Assembly: GCA_965116765.1 (NCBI GenBank) | Contig: OZ220718.1 | Coordinates: 4,898,001-4,962,000, forward strand | Length of the DNA: 64,000 bases | From: JAJEEA01 sp965116765 | GTDB taxonomy: Bacteria > Acidobacteriota > Vicinamibacteria > Vicinamibacterales > UBA8438 | Direction of reading: 5' to 3' | Shown: positions 25,559 to 33,110 of the stretch, one piece after another | Layout: each line of letters opens with the position of its first letter | Position numbering within the stretch: the first letter of the stretch is position 1 | Notes under the pieces: generated by a model | What the model was told of the DNA's origin: nothing | The model's input: only the letters and a program-made list of their open reading frames with translations | Database searches by the model: none | Position numbers and translations under genes: made by a program

Positions 25559-25745
25559 CCCGCCAATCGTCGCCTCCGGCTCGGCTCGGCGCCCAACCAA
25601 CCCCGCCGGGAGTGCGCCGTTCCACGGCGCGGACGCCTGGCCCGTCAAGCGTCGCGTCCGGCTCCGTTCGGCGCCCGGCCAAACCCCCCGGGAGTCCGCA
25701 CCGTCCCGCGGCGCGGACTCCCGGCCCGGCCGCCCCTGGTCCGCG
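25559..25745 (-). repeat. Dispersed hairpin-tail repeat, copies 10 and 11 (tandem, reverse)
   Basis: Two copies head to tail. Hairpins lie at 25606-25641 (CCGGGAGTGCGCCGT against CGGCGCGGACGCCTGG) and 25689-25724 (CCGGGAGTCCGCACCGT, CGGCGCGGACTCCCGG). Each has a tail of GGCTCCGTTCGGCGCCC type. On the minus strand a hairpin comes first behind the hydrolase stop at 25759. With the MITE they fill the gap 25452-25758. Confidence 0.85.
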
Positions 25746-25758
25746 GCCGGCCGCCCCT

Positions 25759-26763
25759 CTACAGGTTGCGGCGCAGGAACTGGATCAGGACGTAGCCGTC
25801 GAGCCACTTGAACGGCGCCTCGCCGGTCGTGTAGTGTCCGCACGGCAGCGCGAAGACCCGGGGGCGGAGGCCGCGGTGCTCGAGCTCGGCCACGAACCGG
25901 CGTGACAGGTGGACCGGGAACGTCAGGTCGTAGCGCGCGTACACCAGCAGCACCCGGGTGCCGCGCAGCCGGTCGACGTAGGGGAGGGGGCTTATCGGGA
26001 GCCACAGGCGTCGGAGCCGGTCGAGCTCGATCGCCCCGTCGAGGCCGGCCCGCACGTGCGCGGTGGAGAGGCCGTCCCAGACCACGTCGGCGAAGTACGC
26101 CGAGACGTGGTTGAGGGCCGCCGCGGTGATGCGCGGCTCGTGGGCGGCGGTGAGCGAGGCGAGGCACGACCCGAGGCTGCTGCCCAGGATGCCGATGCGG
26201 TCGTGGCCCCGGGCGTCGAGCCACGCCACCGCCCGGCGGGCGTCGAGGACCGCCTGCCGGTTCACCTGCAGGGTGCGGCCGACGTTGGCGCTGACGATGT
26301 AGTCGGCGCGCTCGAGCTCCGGCGGCATGCGGGCGTCGTGGTACGGCAGGCTCAGGCGCAGGGCGCTGATGCCCACCCGGGCGAGGAAGCGGCAGAGGCC
26401 GACATGCCCCTCCGCGTCCGCGTTCCACTGCGGCAGGACCAGCACCGCCCGGCCGCGGTCGCCCGACGCAGCGGGGAAGTAGCGGGCATGCACCGTGTTG
26501 TTGGCCGCGTGCGGGGTCTCGATCTGGCTGGGGAAGGTCAGCCGATCGCCCTCGAGCTCGTAGCCGGGGCACGGCGCCGATGCGAACCAGTCGGGGTTGG
26601 CCAGGGCCGCCGCCGCGGCCCGTTCCAGGCGCCCCGCGGGGTCGACGGCCGCATCGCCGGGGTCGTCCAGCCAGTCGACGCCCCACTCGAAGGGCCGCAC
26701 GACGCGGTTGGTGGTGGCGGCGGCGATCCGCCGCTCCCACGCGTGAAAGAACCTCTCGATCAC
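25759..26763 (-). CDS. Alpha/beta hydrolase family protein
   Basis: A 334-aa hydrolase with GTG start at 26763 (VIERFFHAWERRIAAATTNR). Family marks are VLVLPQWNADAEGHVGLCRF, LSLPYHDARMPPELERADYI and the nucleophile elbow GILGSSLGSCLAS (Ser in GSSLG near residue 195). Then come VLLVYARYDLTFPVHLSRRF with the probable acidic residue, and FALPCGHYTTGEAPFKW with the probable catalytic His. No signal peptide, so likely cytoplasmic. The family is conserved in bacteria but the substrate is unknown to me. It is divergent from the rhodanese gene with only 47 bp between the starts. Confidence 0.8.
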   Translation of the reverse strand: MIERFFHAWERRIAAATTNRVVRPFEWGVDWLDDPGDAAVDPAGRLERAAAAALANPDWFASAPCPGYELEGDRLTFPSQIETPHAANNTVHARYFPAASGDRGRAVLVLPQWNADAEGHVGLCRFLARVGISALRLSLPYHDARMPPELERADYIVSANVGRTLQVNRQAVLDARRAVAWLDARGHDRIGILGSSLGSCLASLTAAHEPRITAAALNHVSAYFADVVWDGLSTAHVRAGLDGAIELDRLRRLWLPISPLPYVDRLRGTRVLLVYARYDLTFPVHLSRRFVAELEHRGLRPRVFALPCGHYTTGEAPFKWLDGYVLIQFLRRNL

Positions 26764-26810
26764 TTGTCCGGTTCCGGCATGAACGCCAACCTCTTCACCA
26801 GGGAGTCGCG

Positions 26811-27280
26811 ATGAGCATGACCACCGTCGGCGTGAGCGAGGCTCGACGCCTGCAGACCGAGGAAGGGTACACGTACGTCGACGTGCGGTCCGTGCCCGAG
26901 TTCGAGAACGGACATCCCGAGGGGGCCAGTAGCGTGCCCCTGCTGCACCTCGACGCGGCGACCCGTCGGATGCAGCCGAACCCCGACTTCCTCGCGGTGA
27001 TGCAGGCGAACTTCCCCACCGACGCGAAGCTGCTCGTCGGCTGCCAGATGGGCGGCCGCTCGGCCCGCGCCGCGCAACTGCTGGCGAGCGCCGGCTACGA
27101 GACGGCGGTGAACGTCGACGGCGGCTTCGGGGGCCGCCGGGACCCCGCCACCGGGCAGGTGATGGCCGAAGGCTGGGGTCCCGCCGGGCTGCCCGTGGAG
27201 GCGGGCGGCGGGGGCGACCGCGGCTACGAGGCGTTGCGACGGAAGGCGGTCGAGGGGAGCGGGCCGGGGGAGAGCCGTGA
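26811..27280 (+). CDS. Rhodanese-like sulfurtransferase, probable frameshift near the end
   Basis: Single rhodanese domain. ATG 26811 after a good site (aggg). Domain marks are VSEARRLQTEEGYTYVDVRS, EFENGHPEGASSVPLLH and the active-site loop LLVGCQMGGRSARAAQLL with the catalytic Cys near residue 72. The frame as sequenced runs on antisense through the whole amidase gene to 28289, which is implausible. One extra base in the G run 27266-27270 would give a stop at 27278-27280, just before the convergent amidase ends. About 156 aa then, normal for the family. It probably takes part in sulfur transfer or thiol metabolism. Confidence 0.8.
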
Positions 27281-27296
27281 CGCGCGCGCCGGCGGC

Positions 27297-28647
27297 TCAC
27301 CCCGACAGCGCCGCCTCGCACGCCTCCGCGACGTCGAGCAGGTGGTCGGTGCGGTTCCGCCGTCCGACGAGCTGAAGGCCGCAGGGGAGGCCGCCGGCGG
27401 TCGATCCGCAGGGTATGGAGACGGCCGGGTGCCCGGTGGCGTTGAAGAGCTGGGTCAGCCGGAGCGTGAGCGGCCGCAGCGGCTCGGGCCGGCCGTCGAT
27501 CTCGACCGTGGCGGCGCCGAGCCGCGGGGCGGGCACGGCGAGGGCGGGAAGCACGAGCGCGTCGCAGCCGGCGAGCGCCGCGTCGACGGCGTCGGCAAGC
27601 ACGGCCCGCCCGCGTTGGGCGCGGACATGGTCCTCGGCCAGGACGTAGCGCCCCAGCTCGAGCCGCAGCCGCACGTCGGGGCAGTAGCGGTCCGCGTGGC
27701 GGTCGAGGCCGTGCGCATGGGCGGCGGCGGCCTCGGGCAGCAACAGGTGCAGGCAGACGGCGGGCGTGTCCTCGGCGTGCCGGATGGGCGCATCGCGCAC
27801 GTCCCATCCGGCGGTGCGCAGGCGGTCGAGGGCCTGCTCGAAGGTCGTACGCACCTCGGCGTCGAGCTGGTCCAGGAAGAACGGGCGAGGGCAGCCGAGC
27901 CGCCGCGTCACCGGGTCGCGCGCGGTGGGCCGGGCCGGGTCGGCCCCCCGCAGGGCGCGGAAGACGAGGCGGGCGTCGGCCACGCAGCGCGCGAGCGGCC
28001 CCACGTGGTCGAGGCTCGGCGCGAGGGGGACGACGCCGTCGCACGGCACCTCGCCGAAGGTCGGCTTCAGCCCCACCACGCCGCACGCGGCGGCGGGAAT
28101 GCGGACCGACCCGCCGGTGTCGGTGCCGACGGAGGCCCAGGCCATGCCCGCGGCCACCGAGACCGCCGACCCGCTGCTCGAGCCGCCGGGCGAACGGTCC
28201 GGGGTCGAGGGGGTGGCGGGCGGGGCCGAACGCCGAGTCCTCCCCGGTGGTGCCGAACGCGAACTCGTGCAGGTTGCACTTGCCGATGACGATCGCGCCG
28301 GCCGCCCGGAGCCGCGCTACTACCGGCGCGTCAGCGACCGGCGCGGCACCGCGCGGAACCCGGGAGGCGGCGGTGGTCGGCGTGCCGGCGAGGTCGATGA
28401 TGTCCTTGACGGACACCGGCACGCCGTGCAGGGGGCCGCGATACCGGCCCGTGGCGATCTCCCGCGCCGCCGCGTCGGCCTCGGCCCGGGCTGCGTCGTC
28501 CAGCACGACGGTGAAGGCGTTGAGGGCCTCGTCGCAGGCGCGGATGCGTTCGAGGGCGGCGTCGACCACCTCTCGGACCGTCGCCTCGCCGGCCCGGATC
28601 GCGGCCGAGAGCCGGTGCAGCGGCTGGTCGCACCACGATGTCGTCAC
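27297..28647 (-). CDS. Amidase-signature hydrolase (GatA/AtzE-like), one frameshift
   Basis: GTG start at 28647. Amidase-signature enzyme with a Ser-cisSer-Lys triad: Lys in LHGVPVSVKDIIDLAGTPTT, cis-Ser in GGSSSGSA, nucleophile Ser in GTDTGGSVRIPAAACGVVGL. The frame is broken by one extra G in the run 28201-28204. Removing it restores DPDRSPGGSSSGSA across the break and leads to MAAGMAWASVGTDTGG. The C-terminus has FNATGHPAVSIPCGSTAGGL. About 450 aa when joined. The GTG overlaps the stop of a 58-aa ORF (GTGA), resembling the AtzG-AtzE and GatC-GatA pairs, so it probably needs that small subunit. Substrate amide unknown. Confidence 0.88.
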
Positions 28648-28820
28648 GGCTCTTCCCGGCTGTTGGATGGGGGAGCCGGCGGGACCGCCTCCCGGTTCCA
28701 GGACGCGCCGCGCAGTCGGCGGGTTGCTTCGGCAAGCGCCGCGAGACGCGGGACCAACTCGTGCCGCTGCCGTCGCTTGGCGTCCTCGGCGGCGTAGCGA
28801 AGCCACTCGTCGACGGTCAT
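28644..28820 (-). CDS. AtzG/GatC-like small amidase partner (58 aa)
   Basis: Short ORF from ATG 28820 to TGA 28644, overlapping the amidase start by 4 bp. The protein reads MTVDEWLRYAAEDAKRRQRH, then ELVPRLAALAEATRRLRGAS, then WNREAVPPAPPSNSREEP. The helical first part followed by a Pro-rich tail, its size, and its place directly ahead of an amidase match AtzG and GatC, small subunits that wrap around and stabilise the amidase. The similarity is one of pattern and context, not a proven homology. Confidence 0.65.
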   Translation of the reverse strand: MTVDEWLRYAAEDAKRRQRHELVPRLAALAEATRRLRGASWNREAVPPAPPSNSREEP

Positions 28821-28991
28821 CTCGGGAACCTGTCGTCTCTGTACCCGCCCGCGGCGGCCGCTGTCGGGCGACGGGTCATCGAACTCCCACCGGCACCCGC
28901 CGTCGTTTCGCGCCCGGGACGAGACCTCGCGCGTCAGCGGCCACGGAAGGGCGTTCCCTGCCGCGCCGGACTCGGACGTTTCGGCGGCGCG

Positions 28992-29603
28992 TCATCGGGG
29001 CTTGACCGACACCGCCAGACCGCCCCCCACCGGGAGAAAGCTGGTCACGAAGCGGTTATCGGCGGCGAGCCGCCGGTTGTAGCTGGCGACGGCGCCCGTG
29101 AGCCCGGGAACGACGATGTCGGGCCGGAGCACGTTGCCGGTGATCAGCACTCCACCCGGTCGCAGCAGCGCCGCCAGCCGGTCCAGCAACGGCTCGTACT
29201 GCCGCTCGTCGCCGGCGTTGAAGATCACGTCGAAGGGACCGGCCACCTTGTGCACCATGCGGGCGGCGTCGCCGACGATCACGTGCGCCCGGTCGCGGAG
29301 CCCCGCCGTCTCGAGATGGGTCCGGGCCAGCGCGGCGCGGCGGGGATCGATCTCGATCGAGAGGAGCCCGCCGTCCTCCGGAAGGGATCGGGCGAGCCAC
29401 AGGGCGGAGTAGCCGTTGGCGGTGCCGATCTCGAGCACCCGGCGGGCACCGGCGGCGAGGACCACCGTCTCGAGGAACCGTCCGGCCGCGCGGCCGACGA
29501 TCGGGAGGTGTTCGGCGTGCGCTTCCGCCGCCGCCTGCTCCAGCAACGGGTCTTCCGGCGCCAGCGACGTCAGGTACTCATCGATCTCCTGCGCTGAGAT
29601 CAT
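28992..29603 (-). CDS. Class I SAM O-methyltransferase, caffeoyl-CoA-OMT type
   Basis: A 203-aa methyltransferase from ATG 29603. It has the N-terminal helical cap (AEAHAEHLPIVGRAAGRFLE), SAM motif I (ARRVLEIGTANGYSALWLAR), the acidic loop (GLLSIEIDPRRAALARTHLE) and a late motif GGVLITGNVL. Relatives bind a divalent metal through a DADK-type motif, but here the position reads FDVIFNAGDERQYEPLLDRL, so the usual first Asp/Lys is lost. It may be an altered or non-metal enzyme. The fold assignment is firm, the substrate unknown. It is convergent with nothing and stands alone; the 170 bp before the amidase operon show no gene. Confidence 0.82.
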   Translation of the reverse strand: MISAQEIDEYLTSLAPEDPLLEQAAAEAHAEHLPIVGRAAGRFLETVVLAAGARRVLEIGTANGYSALWLARSLPEDGGLLSIEIDPRRAALARTHLETAGLRDRAHVIVGDAARMVHKVAGPFDVIFNAGDERQYEPLLDRLAALLRPGGVLITGNVLRPDIVVPGLTGAVASYNRRLAADNRFVTSFLPVGGGLAVSVKPR

Positions 29604-29790
29604 CGGATGACGCCATTATACGGACGGTTTCGCCGTGGTTCGCCCCGGCCGAAGGGGCCGGCCGGTCGCTCGAGACGACGGCCCGGCACGCGCATGCGCG
29701 ACCGGGAGTCCGCGCTTCGGGCTCCCACCGCGGCCGGGCCGTGAACGCCGTCGCGGCGCCTCTTCGCGGCGGCGTGGGGCGTAGTGCGCT

Positions 29791-30981
29791 TCAGACCATC
29801 GCCTCGTCGTACACCGGCTCGCCGCGCTCGAACCGATCGGGTGCGAAGGGGCCGACGTCGACGGTCTCGGTCCGGCCGAGGCGGATCAGCTCGGACAGGA
29901 CCTTGCCGACCGCGGGGGCGATCATCAGGCCGTGACCGCTGTACCCGTTGGCGAGGACGAAGCCGGGGGCGGCCGGGTGCTCGCCGAGCAGGGGGTTGTG
30001 GTCGGGGGTCATGGCATAGAGCCCCGCCCACCCCTCGATCATCTCGATCGGGGCCAGCGCGGGCATCCGCGCCTGGAGCGGCGGCCGGAAGTCCGATTCC
30101 CAGCGGGCGTGGTCGCAGGCGAAGTTCTCGCCGGGGGGCTCGTCGAGCTTGGTGCAGGCGACCACCAGGCGGTCCGGCCCCGGGCGCTCGACGGTGTCGT
30201 CGTGCCGCCAGTGCACCCCGGAGGGGTCGACGATCATCGGGAGCCGGTAGGGGAGCCGCGCCGGCAGGGCGCACCGGAACAGGTGCTGGCGCACGGGCTC
30301 GACCGGCAGGTCGAGTCCGGCCATCGCCGCGAGGGGCCGCGCGAACGGCCCCGCCGCGTTGACGACGACGTCGGCCGCCATCCGCTCGCCGTCGTCGAGG
30401 ACGACCCCGGCGACGCGGCCCGCCCGCCGCGTCAGGCCGACGACCTCGGCCGCGACGTAGCGGGCCCCGGCTGCCGCCGCCGCCGCGCGGAACCCCGCGA
30501 GCACCTCGCGCGGCTCGCCGTAGCCGTCGTCGGGGCCGAACACGCCGAATCGGATGTCGTCGAGCCGCAGGTCGGGGGCCATCGCCCGGATGTCGTCCAC
30601 CTCGAGCCGCTCGACGCGCGCCCCGAGCCGGCGCTGCCGCTCGAGCCGCGCCGCGAAGCGGTCGGACGCCGCCTCGTCGACGAGGAAGAGGTAGCCGCGC
30701 TGGCGGAAGTCGGCGCGGGGCACGTGGCCGGGCACCCGCATTGCCCGGTCGAACTCGGCGTAGAACCGCGTGCCGTACTGCGCGAGCCGGATGTTGACGG
30801 TCGAGCTGAACTGCTGCCGGATGCCCCCCATGGCGAGGAACGACGAGGCGCGGGCGTAGGTGGCGTCGCGCTCGACCACCGTCACGGGGCCCGGATGGCC
30901 GTCGCGCAGGAGGTGGTACGCGATGCTCGAGCCGATGACGCCGCCGCCCACGACGACGACGGACCCCGCCGTCCCCGTCAT
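29791..30981 (-). CDS. FAD-dependent D-amino-acid-oxidase-type oxidoreductase
   Basis: A 396-aa DAO-superfamily enzyme from ATG 30981. The dinucleotide fold is VVVVGGGVIGSSIAYHL at the N-terminus. ASSFLAMGGIRQQFSSTVNI then matches the FAD contact region of the sarcosine/glycine-oxidase branch. DVVVNAAGPFARPLAAMAGL lies in the middle, and the C-terminal GYSGHGLMIAPAVGKVLSEL closes the FAD site. No signal peptide. The start overlaps the stop of the SRPBCC gene by 4 bp (30978-30981), so the two are coupled. Likely oxidises a secondary amine or amino acid; the exact substrate is not readable. Confidence 0.88.
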   Translation of the reverse strand: MTGTAGSVVVVGGGVIGSSIAYHLLRDGHPGPVTVVERDATYARASSFLAMGGIRQQFSSTVNIRLAQYGTRFYAEFDRAMRVPGHVPRADFRQRGYLFLVDEAASDRFAARLERQRRLGARVERLEVDDIRAMAPDLRLDDIRFGVFGPDDGYGEPREVLAGFRAAAAAAGARYVAAEVVGLTRRAGRVAGVVLDDGERMAADVVVNAAGPFARPLAAMAGLDLPVEPVRQHLFRCALPARLPYRLPMIVDPSGVHWRHDDTVERPGPDRLVVACTKLDEPPGENFACDHARWESDFRPPLQARMPALAPIEMIEGWAGLYAMTPDHNPLLGEHPAAPGFVLANGYSGHGLMIAPAVGKVLSELIRLGRTETVDVGPFAPDRFERGEPVYDEAMV

Positions 30982-31523
30982 CGCCGTCTCTCCGACCGGC
31001 CGGCGCGGCCCGCGGCCCGTTCGCCGGCCCGGCCCCGCGGCGGGCGCCCGCGCTCCAGGTAGTGCTTGAGGGCGACGAGCGAGGTCTCCCAGCCGCCGCT
31101 GATGACGCGGTAGTAGCGCTCCCAGCGCGGCCCCTCGTCGGAGCCGCTCTGCCGGACCTGCAGGTGGGTGGACGTGCCCCGCGTCCGGCAGCGCACGTCG
31201 AGGGCCATCGGGCCGAAGGCGAGGGAATCGGGGGGCAGCCAGTAGGCGCCGGCGAGCGAGAACGACCGGCCCGGGCGGTAGTCCATCACCGTGCCGTAGA
31301 ACACCCCGCCGAGGGTGCCGAGCAGCTCGTCGCGGAACGGGGTGGCGTCCCATTCGACGGCGTAGACCCCGAGGGCGCGGGGCGTGGTGACCGAGCGGAC
31401 GGTCTCCCACCACAACGGCAGCACCGAGGGGTCGAAGAACGCCCCGAGGACCGCTTCGGGCCGCGCGGTGATCGGGATCGTGTGCTCGAACTCGAGCGGA
31501 GGAGAGGGAGCAGTCATGATCAT
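30978..31523 (-). CDS. SRPBCC/START-like domain protein
   Basis: A 181-aa protein with the lipid/ligand-binding Bet v 1 fold. The start LEFEHTIPITARPEAVLGAF then FFDPSVLPLWWETVRSV is the usual first strand plus helices. TPFRDELLGTLGGVFYGTVM and GRSFSLAGAYWL form the central sheet, and RWERYYRVISGGWETSLVAL with KHYLERG the C-terminal helix. The tail is Arg-rich. ATG 31523 or ATG 31517 may start it. Function unknown. It is coupled by overlap to the downstream FAD enzyme and may bind its substrate or product. Confidence 0.78.
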   Translation of the reverse strand: MIMTAPSPPLEFEHTIPITARPEAVLGAFFDPSVLPLWWETVRSVTTPRALGVYAVEWDATPFRDELLGTLGGVFYGTVMDYRPGRSFSLAGAYWLPPDSLAFGPMALDVRCRTRGTSTHLQVRQSGSDEGPRWERYYRVISGGWETSLVALKHYLERGRPPRGRAGERAAGRAGRSERRR

Positions 31524-31685
31524 CGGGAAGGGGGTCGGACCGCCCTCGCCTCACGCCTCGTCCGATGGGGTCCGCAGGCGGCGGGCGCACGCCAGCCCGC
31601 CGGCGCCCCCCCCGCCGTCGACCTCGCGCAGGGTCGCACCGCGGGCGGCCGAGCCGGCCGGCGGCGAGATGGATCGGCCTGCATG

Positions 31686-32855
31686 TCAGTACGACAGATA
31701 CCGGTCGCGCAGCCCGCGGAACCCGTCGAGCTCCGTCGTCCACGCCTCGGCGATGGCGGCGCAGGGCACGTCGTCGTCCAGGGACCGCCGCAGCGCGTCC
31801 GACCCGGACAGGATGTCGATGGGCGGAATGACCGTCTCGTACTCGTAGGGCGGATCGAGCCACGCGAACCGCCCGGGGTCGAGCCGGCGGCAGGTCTGGA
31901 GGAAGGCCACCGCGGTGAGGACGGGCCGGAACGCGGCGCGGTCGGTCACGTGAATCTGGCAGCCGCCGCAGGTCTCGCCGGCGTGCTTCTGGAACGTGGG
32001 CTGGAACTCGGCGGGGCGGAACCACACCCCCGGCAGCCCGAGGCCGTTCATCGCCTCGGCGAGCCGGTGCGCGTCGAGCCACGGCGCGCCCGCGATCTCG
32101 AACGGGCGGGTGGTGCCGCGGCCCTCCGACAGGTTCGTGCCCTCGAGCAGCACCATGCCGGGGTAGACGACGGCGCTGTCGAGCGTCGGCAGGTTCGGCG
32201 ACGGCAGCACCCACGGCAGCCCCGTGTCGTCGTGGTACAGGTGGCGGCGCCAGCCGGCGACGGGCAGCACCTCGACCGACGCCCCCAGCCCGAAGGTCTC
32301 GTTGCACAGGCGGGCCAGCTCGCCGATGGTCAGGCCGTGGCGCAGGGGTATCGGGAACTGCCCGACGAACGACTCGTAGCCCGGCCGCAGCATCGGCCCC
32401 TCGACGGCGGCCCCGCCGATGGGGTTCGGCCGGTCGCAGACGACCACCGGGACGCCCGCGGCGGCGCACGCCTGCAGGCAGTTGGTCATCGTGTGGACGT
32501 ACGTGTAGACGCGGGTGCCGACGTCCTGCAGGTCGATGACCAGCAGGTCGATGTCGGACAGCATCGCCGGGGTCGGGGTGCGGGTCTCGCCGTAGAGCGA
32601 GTACACGGGCACGCCGAGCCGCGGATGCCGCGCGTGGTCCGTCTCGACCATGTTGTCCTGCACGTCCGAGCGGAACCCGTGCTGGGGGCCGAACAGGGCG
32701 GTCAGTCGTATCTCGGGCGCCGCCGCCGTGACATCGACGACGTGGCGGCTTTCGGCGTCGAGCGAGGCGGGGTTCGCGACGAGGCCGATGCGCCGTCCCG
32801 CCGCTCGCGCGCCGAGATGCGCGGCCAGCCGCGCGGAACCCGTGGTAACCGGCAT
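31686..32855 (-). CDS. namZ: Exo-beta-N-acetylmuramidase NamZ (DUF1343, GH171)
   Basis: A 389-aa hydrolase from ATG 32855 that in the family removes terminal N-acetylmuramic acid in peptidoglycan recycling. Marks are RIGLVANPASLDAESRHVVD, TALFGPQHGFRSDVQDN, the SLYGETRTPTPAML loop, LLVIDLQDVGTRVYTYVHTM, VVCDRPNPIGG, and MVLLEGTNLSEGRGTTRPFE with the conserved EG and EGRGT motif. PTFQKHAGETCGGCQIHVTD lies near the end. No clear signal peptide at this start, although most family members are exported. It is divergent from the itaconate-like cluster. Confidence 0.9.
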   Translation of the reverse strand: MPVTTGSARLAAHLGARAAGRRIGLVANPASLDAESRHVVDVTAAAPEIRLTALFGPQHGFRSDVQDNMVETDHARHPRLGVPVYSLYGETRTPTPAMLSDIDLLVIDLQDVGTRVYTYVHTMTNCLQACAAAGVPVVVCDRPNPIGGAAVEGPMLRPGYESFVGQFPIPLRHGLTIGELARLCNETFGLGASVEVLPVAGWRRHLYHDDTGLPWVLPSPNLPTLDSAVVYPGMVLLEGTNLSEGRGTTRPFEIAGAPWLDAHRLAEAMNGLGLPGVWFRPAEFQPTFQKHAGETCGGCQIHVTDRAAFRPVLTAVAFLQTCRRLDPGRFAWLDPPYEYETVIPPIDILSGSDALRRSLDDDVPCAAIAEAWTTELDGFRGLRDRYLSY

Positions 32856-32910
32856 GTACCGATTATACGAGGCGGCCCGGCGCACGGGCGTACCCGGCCG
32901 CCGTGCTATG

Positions 32911-32937
32911 ATTCGCCAATTCGCGAAGATTCGCGAA
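32911..32937 (+). promoter_or_regulatory. Iterated ATTCGCGAA motif in a divergent promoter region
   Basis: ATTCGCCA at 32911, ATTCGCGAA at 32919 and ATTCGCGAA at 32929, so the last two lie exactly one helical turn apart. TTCGCGAA is itself palindromic. The site is in the 255-bp gap between namZ and the acyl-CoA dehydrogenase at 33111, A/T-richer than the rest. A regulator-binding site is plausible. Confidence 0.45.
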
Positions 32938-33110
32938 ATCGCAGATCGCGCCCGAGGGCGCCCATGGCGAGCCACCGCGGGCTGCAAACTTGGGCTCCGA
33001 TACCCGGTGGCCCCCACCGGGAGCGCCGTATTCACGACAAGGACGCCGACGCGCCTTCCCAGGCGGGCGATTCCCCGGGAGCGTGCCCCGGCATGGAGGA
33101 TTGAGCCGCC

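Noticed and set aside
2823..25745. The dispersed repeats as a CRISPR array
   Set aside because: Copies are scattered, in both orientations and not separated by regular spacers; no cas genes are present.
27281..28289. Long + strand frame continuing the rhodanese gene through the amidase locus
   Set aside because: It is antisense to a well-conserved amidase, Arg/Gly-rich and without any domain. A one-base correction in the G run 27266-27270 gives a natural rhodanese stop.
29658..29760. A possible further copy of the dispersed repeat (GGGAGTCCGCGCTTCGGGCTCCC)
   Set aside because: Only a short stem resembles the hairpin; the tail with GGGTTGG is absent.
31524..31685. A small gene between the SRPBCC protein and namZ
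   Set aside because: No ribosome site and no protein-like reading frame; only G/C-rich intergenic sequence.
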